A stretch of DNA of 64,000 nt from Bacteroides stercoris ATCC 43183 (GCF_025147325.1 NZ_CP102262.1:1550001-1614000), one strand, 5' to 3'. Positions 38,907-48,801 are shown, numbered from the stretch's first letter. The notes: generated by a model not told the origin, from the sequence alone. Program-made: numbers and translations.

Positions 38907-40145
38907 ATGAAACGGACTTTATTGGCTTTGATTGCCGCCATTGTATCTTTGGGAAGCGCCGAACCGCTTTCCGCCTGTACTTCTGCCGTAATTTCCGGCA
39001 AGGTTACCCCCGACGGACGTCCTTTGTTGTGGAAGAACCGCGATACGGACTTTCCGCAAAACAGCGTGAGATACTTCTCCGGCGGTCGCTATCCTTTTGT
39101 AGCCGTTGTGAACAGTGTGGAAGACAATCCGACGGATGTGTGGATAGGTACGAACGCCGCGGGCTTCTCCATTATGAATACGCAATCCTATAATCTGGTC
39201 GAGCTGAAACCCGGTGAGGAGCGTGGAGAGGCCAACGGACGGGTAATGCGGCGTGCGTTGGAAGTGTGTGCCACGGTGAAGGATTTCCGACAATTTCTCG
39301 ATACGCTGTCCAAGCCCAGCCTGATAGAGGCCAACTTCGGTGTGATTGATGCCAAAGGCGGTGCTGCCATGTTCGAAGTGGATTATTACGAGTATGTGGT
39401 GTACGATGCCAACAATCCCAAGGATGCGCCTTGCGGATACATTGCACGCACCAACTTCTCTTTTTCCGGCAAGGTGAATGAGGGAGCGGGTTATGTCCGC
39501 TTTATGCAGGAAGATAAGCTGCTGATGCCGGCCTCTGCTACGGAACAGATTACGCCGCAATGGATATTCAGGGAACTTTCCCGCTCTTTTGCCAATCCGC
39601 TTTTGGGGATTGATTTGAAGAGCGGGGATTTCAATCGTCCTAAGACAACGGGGTGGTTTGTAGACCAGGACTTCATCGCACGCAGCAGTACGGCAAGTTC
39701 GGTGGTGGTGCAGGGCGTGAAAGAAGGGGAGCGGCCCGAACTCACTACGATGTGGACAATTCTGGGGTATCCGCCTACCGGAGTGGCAATGCCCGTCTGG
39801 GTGAAAGGGGCGGACAAGGCTTTGCCGAGGTTGCTGGTTCGTGATGAAGCAAAGAAGGTTTCTCCTTTGGGCAATTGGTCGGTAATACTGGCAGGGGATG
39901 TTTTCTCTTACGGGCAAGGTATGGGCAGCAACCGCTATATGAACTGGGAAAGGCTTTATAATACCGATAAGAACGGCTATATGCAGTTGCTGGCTCCGGT
40001 AGAGGATGAGGTGTTCCGGCGCACCGTACCGGTATTGAAAGAGTGGCGCAGGAAAGGGGAAGCGGATGTAAAGGCAATGCAGTCGCTCTATAATGAGCTG
40101 GATGCGTTCATTGAAGCCGAATATGCGGAATTATTTGAACTTTAA
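38907..40145 (+). CDS. Exported Ntn-hydrolase of the choloylglycine/acyltransferase (C45/C59-like) type
   Basis: 412 residues. After a signal sequence the mature protein would start at Cys24 (LSA|CTSAVISG), the N-terminal nucleophile position of linear-amide hydrolases. The PDGRPLLWKNRDTDF stretch, with its Arg-Asp, is also typical. Later NTQSYNLVEL and the GxNAAGFSIMNT loop agree with an Ntn fold. Members include bile-salt hydrolase, penicillin acylase and 6-APA acyltransferase; the substrate here is unknown. The sequence LSAC is also a valid lipobox, which conflicts with a free N-terminal Cys. It lies 22 bases upstream of the GH3 gene. Confidence 0.82.
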   Translation: MKRTLLALIAAIVSLGSAEPLSACTSAVISGKVTPDGRPLLWKNRDTDFPQNSVRYFSGGRYPFVAVVNSVEDNPTDVWIGTNAAGFSIMNTQSYNLVELKPGEERGEANGRVMRRALEVCATVKDFRQFLDTLSKPSLIEANFGVIDAKGGAAMFEVDYYEYVVYDANNPKDAPCGYIARTNFSFSGKVNEGAGYVRFMQEDKLLMPASATEQITPQWIFRELSRSFANPLLGIDLKSGDFNRPKTTGWFVDQDFIARSSTASSVVVQGVKEGERPELTTMWTILGYPPTGVAMPVWVKGADKALPRLLVRDEAKKVSPLGNWSVILAGDVFSYGQGMGSNRYMNWERLYNTDKNGYMQLLAPVEDEVFRRTVPVLKEWRRKGEADVKAMQSLYNELDAFIEAEYAELFEL

Positions 40146-40167
40146 TTACTTATTATTGATTTTATAC

Positions 40168-42579
40168 ATGAAACACAAACTGATTATCTGCATTTCCGCT
40201 CTTTGTCTGGGGCTTGCCGGAAATGTGCAGGCGCAAAACAAGAAAATGTATCGGAACGGTTGGATCGATTTCAACAAGAACGGGGTGAAGGACATTTATG
40301 AAGACCCTTCCCAACCGGTTGAAAAGCGGGTAGCCGACCTGCTCTCCCAAATGTCAGTGGAAGAGAAAACCTGCCAACTGGCAACTCTTTACGGCTACGG
40401 ACGTGTGTTAAAGGATTCCCTGCCCGTTGCCGGCTGGAAAAACGAAATATGGAAAGACGGCATTGCCAATATCGATGAGATGCTGAACGGCGTGGGAAAG
40501 AAGTCTGCGCAGGTTCCCGGTTTATTGTACCCTTTCAGCAATCATGCCGAGGCCGTCAATACCGTGCAACGCTGGTTTGTGGAGGAAACCCGTTTGGGGA
40601 TTCCCGTTGACTTCACGAATGAGGGGATTCACGGACTGAACCACACCAAAGCCACTCCGTTGCCTGCTCCTATTGCCATCGGAAGCACCTGGAACAAAGA
40701 GCTTGTCCGCCGTGCCGGTGTCATAGCCGGACAAGAGGCGAAAGCGTTGGGATATACCAATGTGTATGCTCCCATACTGGATATCGTACGCGACCCGCGT
40801 TGGGGACGTACACTGGAGTGTTATGGAGAAGAACCCTATCTGATAGCGGCTTTGGGAACGGAAATGGTGAACGGCATCCAGTCGCAGGGAGTAGCCGCCA
40901 CCTTGAAGCACTATGCAGTTTACAGCGTGCCCAAAGGCGGGCGTGACGGGAATTGCCGTACCGACCCGCATGTGGCTCCGCGCGAGTTGCACGAACTGTT
41001 TCTTTATCCTTTTAAGAAGGTCATTCAGAACTCGCATCCTATGGGAGTGATGAGCAGTTATAACGATTGGGACGGTGTGCCCGTATCCGCCAGCTACTAT
41101 TTTCTGACGGAATTGCTGCGCGAGGAGTATGGCTTCGACGGCTATGTGGTGAGCGACAGCGAGGCTGTGGAGTTTGTGGAGTCCAAGCATCATGTGGCGG
41201 ATACCTATGATGAGGCTGTGCGTCAGGTTTTGGAAGCCGGCTTGAATGTGCGTACCCACTTTACTCCGCCTTCCGATTTTATTCTGCCCATCCGCCGGTT
41301 GCTGGAAGAAAAGAAGATTTCAATGGCTGTGATAGACAAGCGTGTGTCGGAAGTGCTGCGGGTGAAATTCCGCTTGGGACTGTTCGACCAACCTTATGTA
41401 GCCGATACGAAAGCCGCCGACAGAGTAGGCGGGGCAGACCGGAATATGGATTTTGTGAAGCAGATGCAGCAACAGGCACTTGTGCTTCTGAAAAACGAGA
41501 ATAATATCCTTCCGCTGGATAAACGGCAGATAAAGAAGGTGCTGGTGACCGGCCCGTTGGCTGATGAGGATAACTTTATGACCAGCCGTTACGGCCCTAA
41601 CGGACTGGAGACGGTTACCGTGCTTGCCGGTTTGCGTAATTATCTGAAAGGCATTGCCGAAGTGGATTATGCCAAAGGCTGTGATATTGTGGATGCAGGT
41701 TGGCCTGCCACAGAGATATTGCCTGCGCCCATGAGCGAACAGGAAAAGCAAGGCATTGCCGAAGCCGTAGCAAAAGCCGGTGAAAGTGATGTCATTATTG
41801 CCGTGCTTGGCGAGGATGAGTATCGTACGGGAGAGAGCCGTTCGCGTACTTCGCTCGACTTGCCGGGACGCCAGCAGCAATTACTTGAGGCATTGCATGC
41901 AACGGGAAAGCCGGTGATACTGGTGCTGATAAACGGGCAGCCGCTCACCGTCAACTGGGCAAATGCTTATATCCCAGCCATCTTGGAGTCGTGGTTTCCT
42001 GGTTGTCAGGGGGGAACGGTGATTGCGGAGACTCTGTTTGGCGAGCATAATCCGGGTGGCAAACTGACAGTGACTTTCCCTAAGAGCGTAGGACAGATAG
42101 AGCTGAACTTCCCTTTCAAACCCGGTTCGCATGGCGCTCAACCGCATTCCGGTCCAAACGGTTCGGGCGCAACACGCATCATCGGCGAACTGTATCCGTT
42201 CGGTTTCGGTCTGAGCTATACGACTTTTGCTTACTCCGATTTGGAAGTCTCTCCGTTGCAACAGCATACGCAGGGCGAATATACGATTAAAGTCAACGTT
42301 ACGAATACTGGAAAACGTGCGGGTGACGAGGTGGTGCAATTGTATGTACGCGATAAGGTGAGCAGTGTCATTACCTACGATTCGCAGTTGCGCGGTTTTG
42401 AGAGGGTATCCTTGCAACCGGGTGAAACCAGGCAGGTCACTTTCTCCTTGAAGCCGGAAGACTTGCAGATTCTGGACCGCAATATGAACTGGACAGTGGA
42501 GCCGGGCGAGTTTGAGGTTATGATAGGCGCATCCAGCCAGGACATAAGGCTGAAAAAGACAATAACGGCTTTGCCTTGA
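40168..42579 (+). CDS. GH3 beta-glucosidase/exo-glycosidase, exported
   Basis: 803 residues from ATG 40168; the frame extends 25 codons into the upstream gene, but a signal peptide (about 1-23, ending GNVQAQ) fixes the start. The GH3 N-terminal barrel has the nucleophile Asp330 in GYVVSDSEAV. The C-terminal alpha/beta sandwich has AVLGEDEYRTGESRSR, and a fibronectin-III-like domain ends the protein (VNVTNTGKRAGDEVVQLYV). It removes terminal beta-glucose or xylose units; which one is undecided. It is co-directional with the Ntn-hydrolase gene and convergent with miaA. Confidence 0.93.
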   Translation: MKHKLIICISALCLGLAGNVQAQNKKMYRNGWIDFNKNGVKDIYEDPSQPVEKRVADLLSQMSVEEKTCQLATLYGYGRVLKDSLPVAGWKNEIWKDGIANIDEMLNGVGKKSAQVPGLLYPFSNHAEAVNTVQRWFVEETRLGIPVDFTNEGIHGLNHTKATPLPAPIAIGSTWNKELVRRAGVIAGQEAKALGYTNVYAPILDIVRDPRWGRTLECYGEEPYLIAALGTEMVNGIQSQGVAATLKHYAVYSVPKGGRDGNCRTDPHVAPRELHELFLYPFKKVIQNSHPMGVMSSYNDWDGVPVSASYYFLTELLREEYGFDGYVVSDSEAVEFVESKHHVADTYDEAVRQVLEAGLNVRTHFTPPSDFILPIRRLLEEKKISMAVIDKRVSEVLRVKFRLGLFDQPYVADTKAADRVGGADRNMDFVKQMQQQALVLLKNENNILPLDKRQIKKVLVTGPLADEDNFMTSRYGPNGLETVTVLAGLRNYLKGIAEVDYAKGCDIVDAGWPATEILPAPMSEQEKQGIAEAVAKAGESDVIIAVLGEDEYRTGESRSRTSLDLPGRQQQLLEALHATGKPVILVLINGQPLTVNWANAYIPAILESWFPGCQGGTVIAETLFGEHNPGGKLTVTFPKSVGQIELNFPFKPGSHGAQPHSGPNGSGATRIIGELYPFGFGLSYTTFAYSDLEVSPLQQHTQGEYTIKVNVTNTGKRAGDEVVQLYVRDKVSSVITYDSQLRGFERVSLQPGETRQVTFSLKPEDLQILDRNMNWTVEPGEFEVMIGASSQDIRLKKTITALP

Positions 42580-42638
42580 CGATAGCCGGGTGCAAAGGCT
42601 CGGAAAGGTTTTAGGGGCTGTGCCGGTTGCGGGCAGGT

Positions 42639-43538
42639 TTACGATAGCTGGGAACGGAGATATGCAAGTATCTCCGTTTCTTGTTCCGGATGGAACCAGC
42701 GTATCTCTTCGTCCCTCTTGAACCACGTCATCTGCTTACGGGAGTAGATGCGTGAATTCTGCTGGATTTTCTCAATGGCAAAAGGCAGTGTCCATTCACC
42801 GTCCAGATAGTTGAAGATTTCCTTGTAGCCTACGGTGTTCAGTGAATTGAGTGCACGGTGAGGGTAGACACTGCGGGCTTCCTCTACCAGTCCGTCCGTT
42901 ATCATCTGTTCTACGCGTTGGTTGATACGGGCATATAATTCTTCACGGTCACGGGTGAGTCCTATTTTGATGATGCGGAAGGGGCGTTCTTTCTTTTGCT
43001 GTGTGCGGAAAGAGGTGTAGGTCTTGCCAGTCATATAACAGATTTCCAGTGCGTGGATTACCCGTTTGTGGTTCTTCAGGTCTACGATTTTGTAATATTC
43101 CGGGTCCAGCAGTTTCAGTTCGGCACAGAGGTGCTCCAAACCTTCCGTTTCGTATTTGTGCAGCATAAGCCGGCGGGTTTCGGCATCTACGGTAGGAATG
43201 TCGTCAATGCCTTTGCATACGGCATCTACGTACATCATGGAGCCGCCGGTCAGGAGTACGACCTCGTGCTGGGTATAGAGTTGCTCAAGAAGTTGCAGTA
43301 CTTCGGCTTCATATTGGGCGGCACTGTAATAGTCGGTCAGTTGCAGTGTGCCTACAAAGTAATGCCGTACCCGTTGCAGTTGTTCCGGGGTAGGGGCGGC
43401 CGTACCGATTTTCAAATCGGCATAAAGCTGTCGTGAATCGGCGGAAATGATACATGTTCCGAAGTGTTCCGCCAGTCGGAGACTGAGTTCTGTCTTTCCT
43501 ACTCCCGTGGGGCCTATAAGTACTATCAATGTTTTCAT
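42639..43538 (-). CDS. miaA: tRNA dimethylallyltransferase
   Basis: 299 residues. P-loop [11 protein letters not shown] near the N-terminus, [17 protein letters not shown], a [10 protein letters not shown] motif and [15 protein letters not shown] fit MiaA. It adds a dimethylallyl group to A37 of tRNAs reading UNN codons. The last codons form a perfect 10-bp hairpin (42653-42678). It ends the leftward lpx operon, 114 bases after the pRiA4-ORF3-like gene. Confidence 0.96.
   Translation of the reverse strand: MKTLIVLIGPTGVGKTELSLRLAEHFGTCIISADSRQLYADLKIGTAAPTPEQLQRVRHYFVGTLQLTDYYSAAQYEAEVLQLLEQLYTQHEVVLLTGGSMMYVDAVCKGIDDIPTVDAETRRLMLHKYETEGLEHLCAELKLLDPEYYKIVDLKNHKRVIHALEICYMTGKTYTSFRTQQKKERPFRIIKIGLTRDREELYARINQRVEQMITDGLVEEARSVYPHRALNSLNTVGYKEIFNYLDGEWTLPFAIEKIQQNSRIYSRKQMTWFKRDEEIRWFHPEQETEILAYLRSQLS
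42653..42678. terminator. Perfect hairpin inside the miaA 3' end
   Basis: AACGGAGATA (42653-42662) pairs exactly with TATCTCCGTT (42669-42678) around a 6-base loop. It encodes codons near the MiaA C-terminus and can also stop rightward transcripts from the GH3 gene. The downstream T content is modest. Confidence 0.45.
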
Positions 43539-43556
43539 GAGATTGCAACAAAATAA

Positions 43557-43644
43557 TTCGGGCGAAAAACAATTGCATCCTTTGAAACGAATGTATCCTC
43601 AAGGGAAGTCTCGTTGTCATTGGAGCAGGTGCTATTCGCCCGAA
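43557..43644. other. Long-loop inverted repeat before miaA
   Basis: TTCGGGCGAA (43557-43566) is the exact complement of TTCGCCCGAA (43635-43644). It encloses 68 bases between the pRiA4-ORF3-like stop and the miaA start, on the leader side of miaA. It may be a leader structure or terminator, but the long loop weakens either reading. Confidence 0.45.
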
Positions 43645-43652
43645 CCGGTTTA

Positions 43653-44213
43653 TCAGAATTTGTCGTCTTCGTAAGCAATACCTGCGGCTCCATCGTCCAA
43701 ACCGCCGAATCCTTCTTTATCGAAGTCTTCCATGTCGAAGTCCTGGTCGCCGTAGAAACTTTCGTCCAAGTCGAGCGAGCCGCTGGCAGCAGCCATTTCT
43801 TCAAAGTCAACGGTCTGCTTGGGAGCCTCTCCGGCTTTCTTGGTGCATTTTGCTCCGGTCATATTCTTGCCGGTAATGATTTCGGAGAGTTCGATGAAGA
43901 AACAACGTTCTGTCATGTAGTCGAACACGTACAGAAGTTTCTGCTTTTCGTCCTCTACCAATTCGCTGACCTGAGTGTCTTTCATCACCCAACTGTCTAT
44001 TTCCGGATTGTCGTCCATTTCTTCGAGGGTAACTTCTTTTTCCTTTTCCCAATCATCGTCGCAGATGAAGAAAGAGGTCATCTGGTCGTCGGTATAACCT
44101 ACTGATTTCACGATGGCTTCATGAAAATCATAGAACGTGGCTTCCGGGTCAATCTGTATTTCTCTGATGAAGTCGTCCGCTTCATCGGAGATGAGGGTAA
44201 ATCTATATATCAT
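43653..44213 (-). CDS. Plasmid pRiA4b ORF-3-like protein
   Basis: 186 residues. The N-terminal MIYRFTLISDEADDFIREIQ, FYDFHEAIVKSVGYTDDQMTS and DWMKDTQ-like middle match the PRiA4_ORF3 family, a small alpha/beta domain of unknown function seen on plasmids and IS1096-like elements. The last ~45 residues are very acidic and Gly-rich (ESFYGDQDFDMEDFDKEGFG). In Bacteroides it sits stably between lpxA and miaA, so here it is chromosomal. No catalytic motif is visible. Confidence 0.78.
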   Translation of the reverse strand: MIYRFTLISDEADDFIREIQIDPEATFYDFHEAIVKSVGYTDDQMTSFFICDDDWEKEKEVTLEEMDDNPEIDSWVMKDTQVSELVEDEKQKLLYVFDYMTERCFFIELSEIITGKNMTGAKCTKKAGEAPKQTVDFEEMAAASGSLDLDESFYGDQDFDMEDFDKEGFGGLDDGAAGIAYEDDKF

Positions 44214-44225
44214 ATTATTAACTTT

Positions 44226-45002
44226 TTATTTGCTTGCAGGAATAATGCCGCGAGCCGATTCGCGTATAAAGTTTACAATATAGCTGATTTCTGGGGTCAT
44301 TTCCATTTCATTCTCAATCTTTTTCAAAGCTTCCGTATTGTTCAGTCCACTTTGATAGATAATGCGGTAGGCGTTGTGAATGGCCTCGATGGTTTCGTTG
44401 GAGAAACCGCGACGGCGCAGTCCCACGATGTTGATGCCTGCATAGCAGATGGGCTCCCGTCCGGCTATGATGTACGGCGGTATGTCTTTGCTGAAGCGGC
44501 ATCCGCCCTGTATCATGCCGAATCCGCCTACGTGGCAGAACTGGTGCATCAGTACGTTGGCGCTGATGATGGAATTGTCGTCTATGACAATCTCGCCTGC
44601 CATTTTTGTGGAATTGCCGATGATGCAACCGTTGCCGATAAAGGCATCGTGTGCAACATGTACACCTTCCATCAGCAGGTTGTTGCTGCCAACGATTGTC
44701 TTTCCTTTGGCAGCTGTACCCCGGTTGATTGTCACGTTCTCGCGGATGGTATTATTATTGCCTATCTCGGCGGTAGTCTCTTCTCCCCGGAATTTCAGGT
44801 CTTGCGGGATAGCACCGATTACAGCTCCGGGAAAGATTGTATTCCCGTTGCCGATGCGTGAACCGTACAGAATGTTGGCATTCGCCATAATCTTATTGTT
44901 ATCGCCGATTACCACATTCTTGTCGATGAAAACAAAAGGAGCAATCTCTACGTTTTCCCCGATTTTCGCTTCGGGATGAATATACGCTAAGGGACTTATC
45001 AT
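44226..45002 (-). CDS. lpxA: UDP-N-acetylglucosamine acyltransferase
   Basis: 258 residues. Left-handed beta-helix of hexapeptide repeats (about 1-190), e.g. IGENVEIAPFVFI and IGDNNKI, then a helical C-terminus. The catalytic His is probably His118 in VHVAHDAFIG. It transfers an acyl chain from acyl-ACP to UDP-GlcNAc, the first step of lipid A synthesis. It follows lpxC/fabZ after 7 bases. Confidence 0.95.
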   Translation of the reverse strand: MISPLAYIHPEAKIGENVEIAPFVFIDKNVVIGDNNKIMANANILYGSRIGNGNTIFPGAVIGAIPQDLKFRGEETTAEIGNNNTIRENVTINRGTAAKGKTIVGSNNLLMEGVHVAHDAFIGNGCIIGNSTKMAGEIVIDDNSIISANVLMHQFCHVGGFGMIQGGCRFSKDIPPYIIAGREPICYAGINIVGLRRRGFSNETIEAIHNAYRIIYQSGLNNTEALKKIENEMEMTPEISYIVNFIRESARGIIPASK

Positions 45003-45009
45003 AATTAAT

Positions 45010-46395
45010 TTACTTGTTTTTTACTATTTGAGCCATAAATTCAGCCTCACACACTACCTTTTCGCCTACAAATACATAGCCTTTCATAGTAGAGATACCC
45101 CGGCGGATAGGAGCCAGCAGTTCGACACGGAAAATCAAAGTATCTCCCGGCACTACTTTCTGGCGGAACTTGACGCCGTCTATCTTCATAAAGTAGGTGG
45201 AATAGCGTTCGGGTTCGTCTACGGAGTTCAGAACAAGTAAACCGCCTGTCTGCGCCATGGCCTCTACCTGCAATACGCCCGGCATGACGGGTTCTTGCGG
45301 GAAGTGTCCCTGGAAGAAAGGTTCGTTGGCTGTTACGTTCTTGACACCTACGATGTAGTTGGCACCTATCTCAATTACTTTATCTACCAGTTGGAACGGA
45401 TAGCGGTGCGGCAACAGTTCACGGATGCGGTTTACATCCATAATGGGTTCGCGGTTGCAGTCGTAAGTAGGGGCCTGTATCTCGTGCAGACGGATTTCCT
45501 TACGCATCTGGCGGGCAAACTTGTTGTTGATGGTATGTCCCGGACGTGTGGCAATGATACGTCCCTTGATGGGCTTGCCAATCAGAGCCAGGTCGCCGAT
45601 AACGTCCAGCAGTTTGTGGCGGGCGCATTCGTTGGGCCATACCAGCGGTTTGTGGTTGATGTAACCCAACTGTTTGGCGTCCATGTGAGGCACGCCCATT
45701 ACGTCGGCAAGCTTGTCATAGGCATTCTGCGGCATTTCACGTTCATAGATAACAATGGCGTTGTCCAGGTCGCCGCCTTTGATAAGTCCGGCTTGCAACA
45801 GCGGTTCTATCTCACGTACAAATACGAAAGTGCGGCTGGCTGCTACTTCATCCTTGAACTTTGCCATATCTTCCAATGTGGCAAACTGGTTGGGGATGAT
45901 GGTCGAGTCGTAGGATACCAGTACGTTCAGACTGAAGTTTTCATCGGGCAATACGATGATGGATGAGCCGGTGGCATCGTCACGGAATTCAATCTTGGAT
46001 TTGATGATATAGAAATCCTTTACGGCACTTTGTTCCACCGTACCTACACGTTCTATTTCGTTGACATAATATTGGGCACTTCCATCCAGGATAGGAAATT
46101 CCGGACCGTTCACCTGAATAAGGCAGTTATCTATGCCCAAAGCGTAAAGCGCAGCCATGCCGTGCTCTACGGTACTTATCTTAACCCCGTTTTTGGAAAG
46201 CACGGTGCCGCGTGTCGTTTCGGTCACGTTATCGGCAACAGCGTCAATGATAGGCTGACCTTCCAGGTCGGTACGCTGAATCTTATATCCGTGATTGTCC
46301 GGAGCAGGGTTGAAAGTAACGGTCAGATCAAGTCCAGTGTGAAGACCTTTCCCACTGAGTGAAAAGCTGTCTTTCAGAGTCTTTTGTTTCAACAT
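45010..46395 (-). CDS. lpxC/fabZ: LpxC-FabZ fusion (deacetylase plus hydroxyacyl-ACP dehydratase)
   Basis: 461 residues in two parts. LpxC (about 1-305) has the zinc His78 in TVEHGMAALYALG, GPEFPILDGS and CARHKLLDVIGDLALIG. FabZ (about 320-461) has LPHRYPFQLVDKV and the catalytic His364 and Glu378 in GHFPQEPVMPGVLQVEAMAQ. The fused protein deacetylates UDP-3-O-acyl-GlcNAc and dehydrates hydroxyacyl-ACP, a known Bacteroidetes arrangement that joins lipid A and fatty acid synthesis. It starts 3 bases after the lpxD stop and ends 7 bases before lpxA. Confidence 0.96.
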   Translation of the reverse strand: MLKQKTLKDSFSLSGKGLHTGLDLTVTFNPAPDNHGYKIQRTDLEGQPIIDAVADNVTETTRGTVLSKNGVKISTVEHGMAALYALGIDNCLIQVNGPEFPILDGSAQYYVNEIERVGTVEQSAVKDFYIIKSKIEFRDDATGSSIIVLPDENFSLNVLVSYDSTIIPNQFATLEDMAKFKDEVAASRTFVFVREIEPLLQAGLIKGGDLDNAIVIYEREMPQNAYDKLADVMGVPHMDAKQLGYINHKPLVWPNECARHKLLDVIGDLALIGKPIKGRIIATRPGHTINNKFARQMRKEIRLHEIQAPTYDCNREPIMDVNRIRELLPHRYPFQLVDKVIEIGANYIVGVKNVTANEPFFQGHFPQEPVMPGVLQVEAMAQTGGLLVLNSVDEPERYSTYFMKIDGVKFRQKVVPGDTLIFRVELLAPIRRGISTMKGYVFVGEKVVCEAEFMAQIVKNK

Positions 46396-46398
46396 TGG

Positions 46399-47439
46399 TT
46401 ACTTATTTAATTGTTTTTTTAATTCATCGAGTTCTTTGCGGAGCGCATTCAACTCAAAGTACATATCCGGCAGCTTGCGGAATACGGACTGTGACTTGAA
46501 GTAGGGCTTCACTTCCATAGGCGGCGTACCTATTAATACACTGCTTTCTTTAATACTGCTGGGAACACCGGATTGTGCGCCAAGGTTCACTTTGTTTCCG
46601 ATGTGGATGTGTCCGGCTATACCCACCTGACCGCCAAACATACACCATTCGCCTACTTTGGTGGAACCGGCTATGCCCACTTGGGCCGCCATTACCGTAT
46701 GCGAACCGATTTCATCATTATGTGCCACCTGCACCAGATTATCCAGTTTTACACCGCTGTGAACGATAGTCGCTCCCATCGTGGCACGGTCTACACATGT
46801 ATTGGCGCCGATTTCCACATTGTCTTCCAATAGGGTGATTCCGATTTGGGGAATCTTTTCATACCCTTCGGGAGTGGGGGCGAAACCGAAACCGTCTGCA
46901 CCGATTACACAGCCGGCATGCAGGATGCAACGGTTGCCTACGCGACAATCGTGGTAGATTGTTGCATTTGCGTAAATAATGCAATCATTGCCTACTTTAG
47001 CACCGCTTCCGATAGTGGCATGCGGATGAATTACCGTATTGTCGCCCACTTCTGCATGGTCTCCTACATAAGCAAAAGGCGCAATGTAAACATCTTTGCC
47101 TATTTTGGCAGTTTCGGCAACGTATGCGCGCGGGTCGATGCCGGTGCGTTTCGGTTTGCTCTGTTCATACAGGTTTAATAATTTGGCAAGGCTTTCGTAG
47201 GCATTGTCTACCTTAATCATGGTAGCTTTTACTTCCTGTTCGGGAGTGAAATCCTTATTAACCAAAACAATACTCGATTGGGTTTCATACAGATAAGGTA
47301 TGTATTTAGGGTTGGATAAGAAAGAGATTGCCCCCGGTATTCCTTCTTCAATCTTGGCGAAGGTATGCACGGTTGCATTCTCGTCTCCTACGATTTCTCC
47401 TTGTATAAATGTTGCAATTTGTTTAGCAGAGAACTCCAT
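46399..47439 (-). CDS. lpxD: UDP-3-O-(acyl)glucosamine N-acyltransferase
   Basis: 346 residues. An N-terminal uridine-binding domain ([18 protein letters not shown] to about 100) is followed by a hexapeptide beta-helix ([21 protein letters not shown] to about 310) with the likely catalytic His in QVAHNDEIG. LpxD adds the second acyl chain in lipid A synthesis. A helical C-terminus rich in Lys/Leu ([13 protein letters not shown]) may be a coiled coil. Its neighbours are the HD gene upstream and lpxC/fabZ 3 bases downstream. Confidence 0.95.
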   Translation of the reverse strand: MEFSAKQIATFIQGEIVGDENATVHTFAKIEEGIPGAISFLSNPKYIPYLYETQSSIVLVNKDFTPEQEVKATMIKVDNAYESLAKLLNLYEQSKPKRTGIDPRAYVAETAKIGKDVYIAPFAYVGDHAEVGDNTVIHPHATIGSGAKVGNDCIIYANATIYHDCRVGNRCILHAGCVIGADGFGFAPTPEGYEKIPQIGITLLEDNVEIGANTCVDRATMGATIVHSGVKLDNLVQVAHNDEIGSHTVMAAQVGIAGSTKVGEWCMFGGQVGIAGHIHIGNKVNLGAQSGVPSSIKESSVLIGTPPMEVKPYFKSQSVFRKLPDMYFELNALRKELDELKKQLNK

Positions 47440-47523
47440 GTTTTATTGTTGTTAGATGGTTTCAAAACACAAATAACGGACTTTTTTTTTATATATCCTT
47501 GTCCTGCGGTGAATATTTTATAC

Positions 47524-48753
47524 TTATCTATGCAAACGTTGATAACATAAGTAGTACTTTTTTACTTTTTTTGAGAGTAGGGAGATGTTGAGCATGTCCG
47601 ATGCTTCGGCTATGTTTTTAATGGAGCCGTCGTTGTACAGGATGTCGATGCTGTCGTCTGCCGGGTCGTACATATTCTTCTCAATGCTTGGGGTAGAGAT
47701 AAAATAACCGGCTTCGGAAAGAGGGATGTCCAGCTGTTTGCCGATTTGCCGGGTGATTTCTTCTTTACGCTCCTCGCTGAAAGGTTCGGTGGAGATTTCC
47801 ACTTTGAATATGTTACGGTTAACCATGCCCATACTTAGTGTGGAAAGCACCCTGTCCGGATGTGTGCTCCATACTTTCAGGGCAGTCCAAAGATCGTTGT
47901 CGTCCAGTTGGATAAAGTTTTCCAGGCAGTCCGGGTTATTGTAGAATATTTCCCGGTTGATATCATTGTATAAAAAGAATTTCAGTGCGGGCGGGGCAAA
48001 CAAGTCCACGCCTTTGCCGGCTAACTCCTTGGCACGCAGCAGGGTGCTGATGAGCATCTTTTCGTAGGCAACCGATGTCTTATGCAGATATACCTGCCAG
48101 TACATCAGGCGGCGTGCAGTGAGGAAGTTTTCGATAGAGTAGATTCCTTTGGATTCTACGACCAGATGGTCGTCTTTTACATCGAGCATCTTGATGATGC
48201 GCGCCGAACCTATGTTACCTTCCGTCACTCCGGTATAGAAGCTGTCGCGGCGCAGGTAGTCGAGGCGGTCCATGTCCAGTTGTCCGCTTACCAGCTGGTG
48301 GAGGAAACGCTTGGGATATTCGTCCTTGAATATTTGGATGGCAAGTGTCAGTTGCCCGTTTATTTCTTTGTTGATGCGTTCCATGAGCATCAGGGAAATG
48401 TCTTCGTGCGAGACACCTTTTACAATAGTATCTTCAAGCACGTGCGAGAACGGACCGTGCCCGATGTCGTGCATGAGGATAGCCGCCTGTACGGCTTCCG
48501 CTTCACTGTCGAAAATGAAGTTTCCCTTGGCGGTAAGTTGCTGGATAGCTTCACTCATAAGGTAGAATGCCCCCAGTGAGTGCTGGAACCGGGTATGCTG
48601 TGCGCCGGGATACACCACGGACGATAATCCCAATTGTTTGATACGGGTGAGGCGTTGCAAAAGGGGATGTCGTACAAGGTCGTACAGCAGTCCTTTGGGT
48701 ATGTTGATGAATCCGAACACCGGATCGTTGATGATTTTACGTTCGTAAGGCAT
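47524..48753 (-). CDS. HD-domain phosphohydrolase (dNTPase-like)
   Basis: 409 residues. HD-superfamily metal ligands are His58 in RFQHSLGAF, the His95-Asp96 pair in MHDIGHGPFSHVLED and a later Asp in GQLDMDRLDYL. The shape follows the YdhJ/SAMHD1-like group that hydrolyses nucleotides; the substrate is unproved. It is first in the leftward lpx operon, with a consensus promoter directly upstream and lpxD 84 bases downstream. Confidence 0.9.
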   Translation of the reverse strand: MPYERKIINDPVFGFINIPKGLLYDLVRHPLLQRLTRIKQLGLSSVVYPGAQHTRFQHSLGAFYLMSEAIQQLTAKGNFIFDSEAEAVQAAILMHDIGHGPFSHVLEDTIVKGVSHEDISLMLMERINKEINGQLTLAIQIFKDEYPKRFLHQLVSGQLDMDRLDYLRRDSFYTGVTEGNIGSARIIKMLDVKDDHLVVESKGIYSIENFLTARRLMYWQVYLHKTSVAYEKMLISTLLRAKELAGKGVDLFAPPALKFFLYNDINREIFYNNPDCLENFIQLDDNDLWTALKVWSTHPDRVLSTLSMGMVNRNIFKVEISTEPFSEERKEEITRQIGKQLDIPLSEAGYFISTPSIEKNMYDPADDSIDILYNDGSIKNIAEASDMLNISLLSKKVKKYYLCYQRLHR

Positions 48754-48770
48754 AGCTAAGTATTTGAGGA

Positions 48771-48801
48771 CAAAGGTAATTTGTTTTTAGGAGATGACAA
48801 A
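48771..48801 (-). promoter_or_regulatory. Promoter of the HD-lpxD-lpxC/fabZ-lpxA operon
   Basis: On the minus strand TTTG (48798-48801), a 19-base spacer and TACCTTTG (48771-48778). The IS element begins 85 bases further upstream, so the promoter is intact. Confidence 0.7.

Noticed and set aside
43653..44213. A mobile-element origin for the pRiA4-ORF3-like gene
   Set aside because: Despite its plasmid-derived name it sits in tight operon order between lpxA and miaA, and no repeats or transposase lie beside it.
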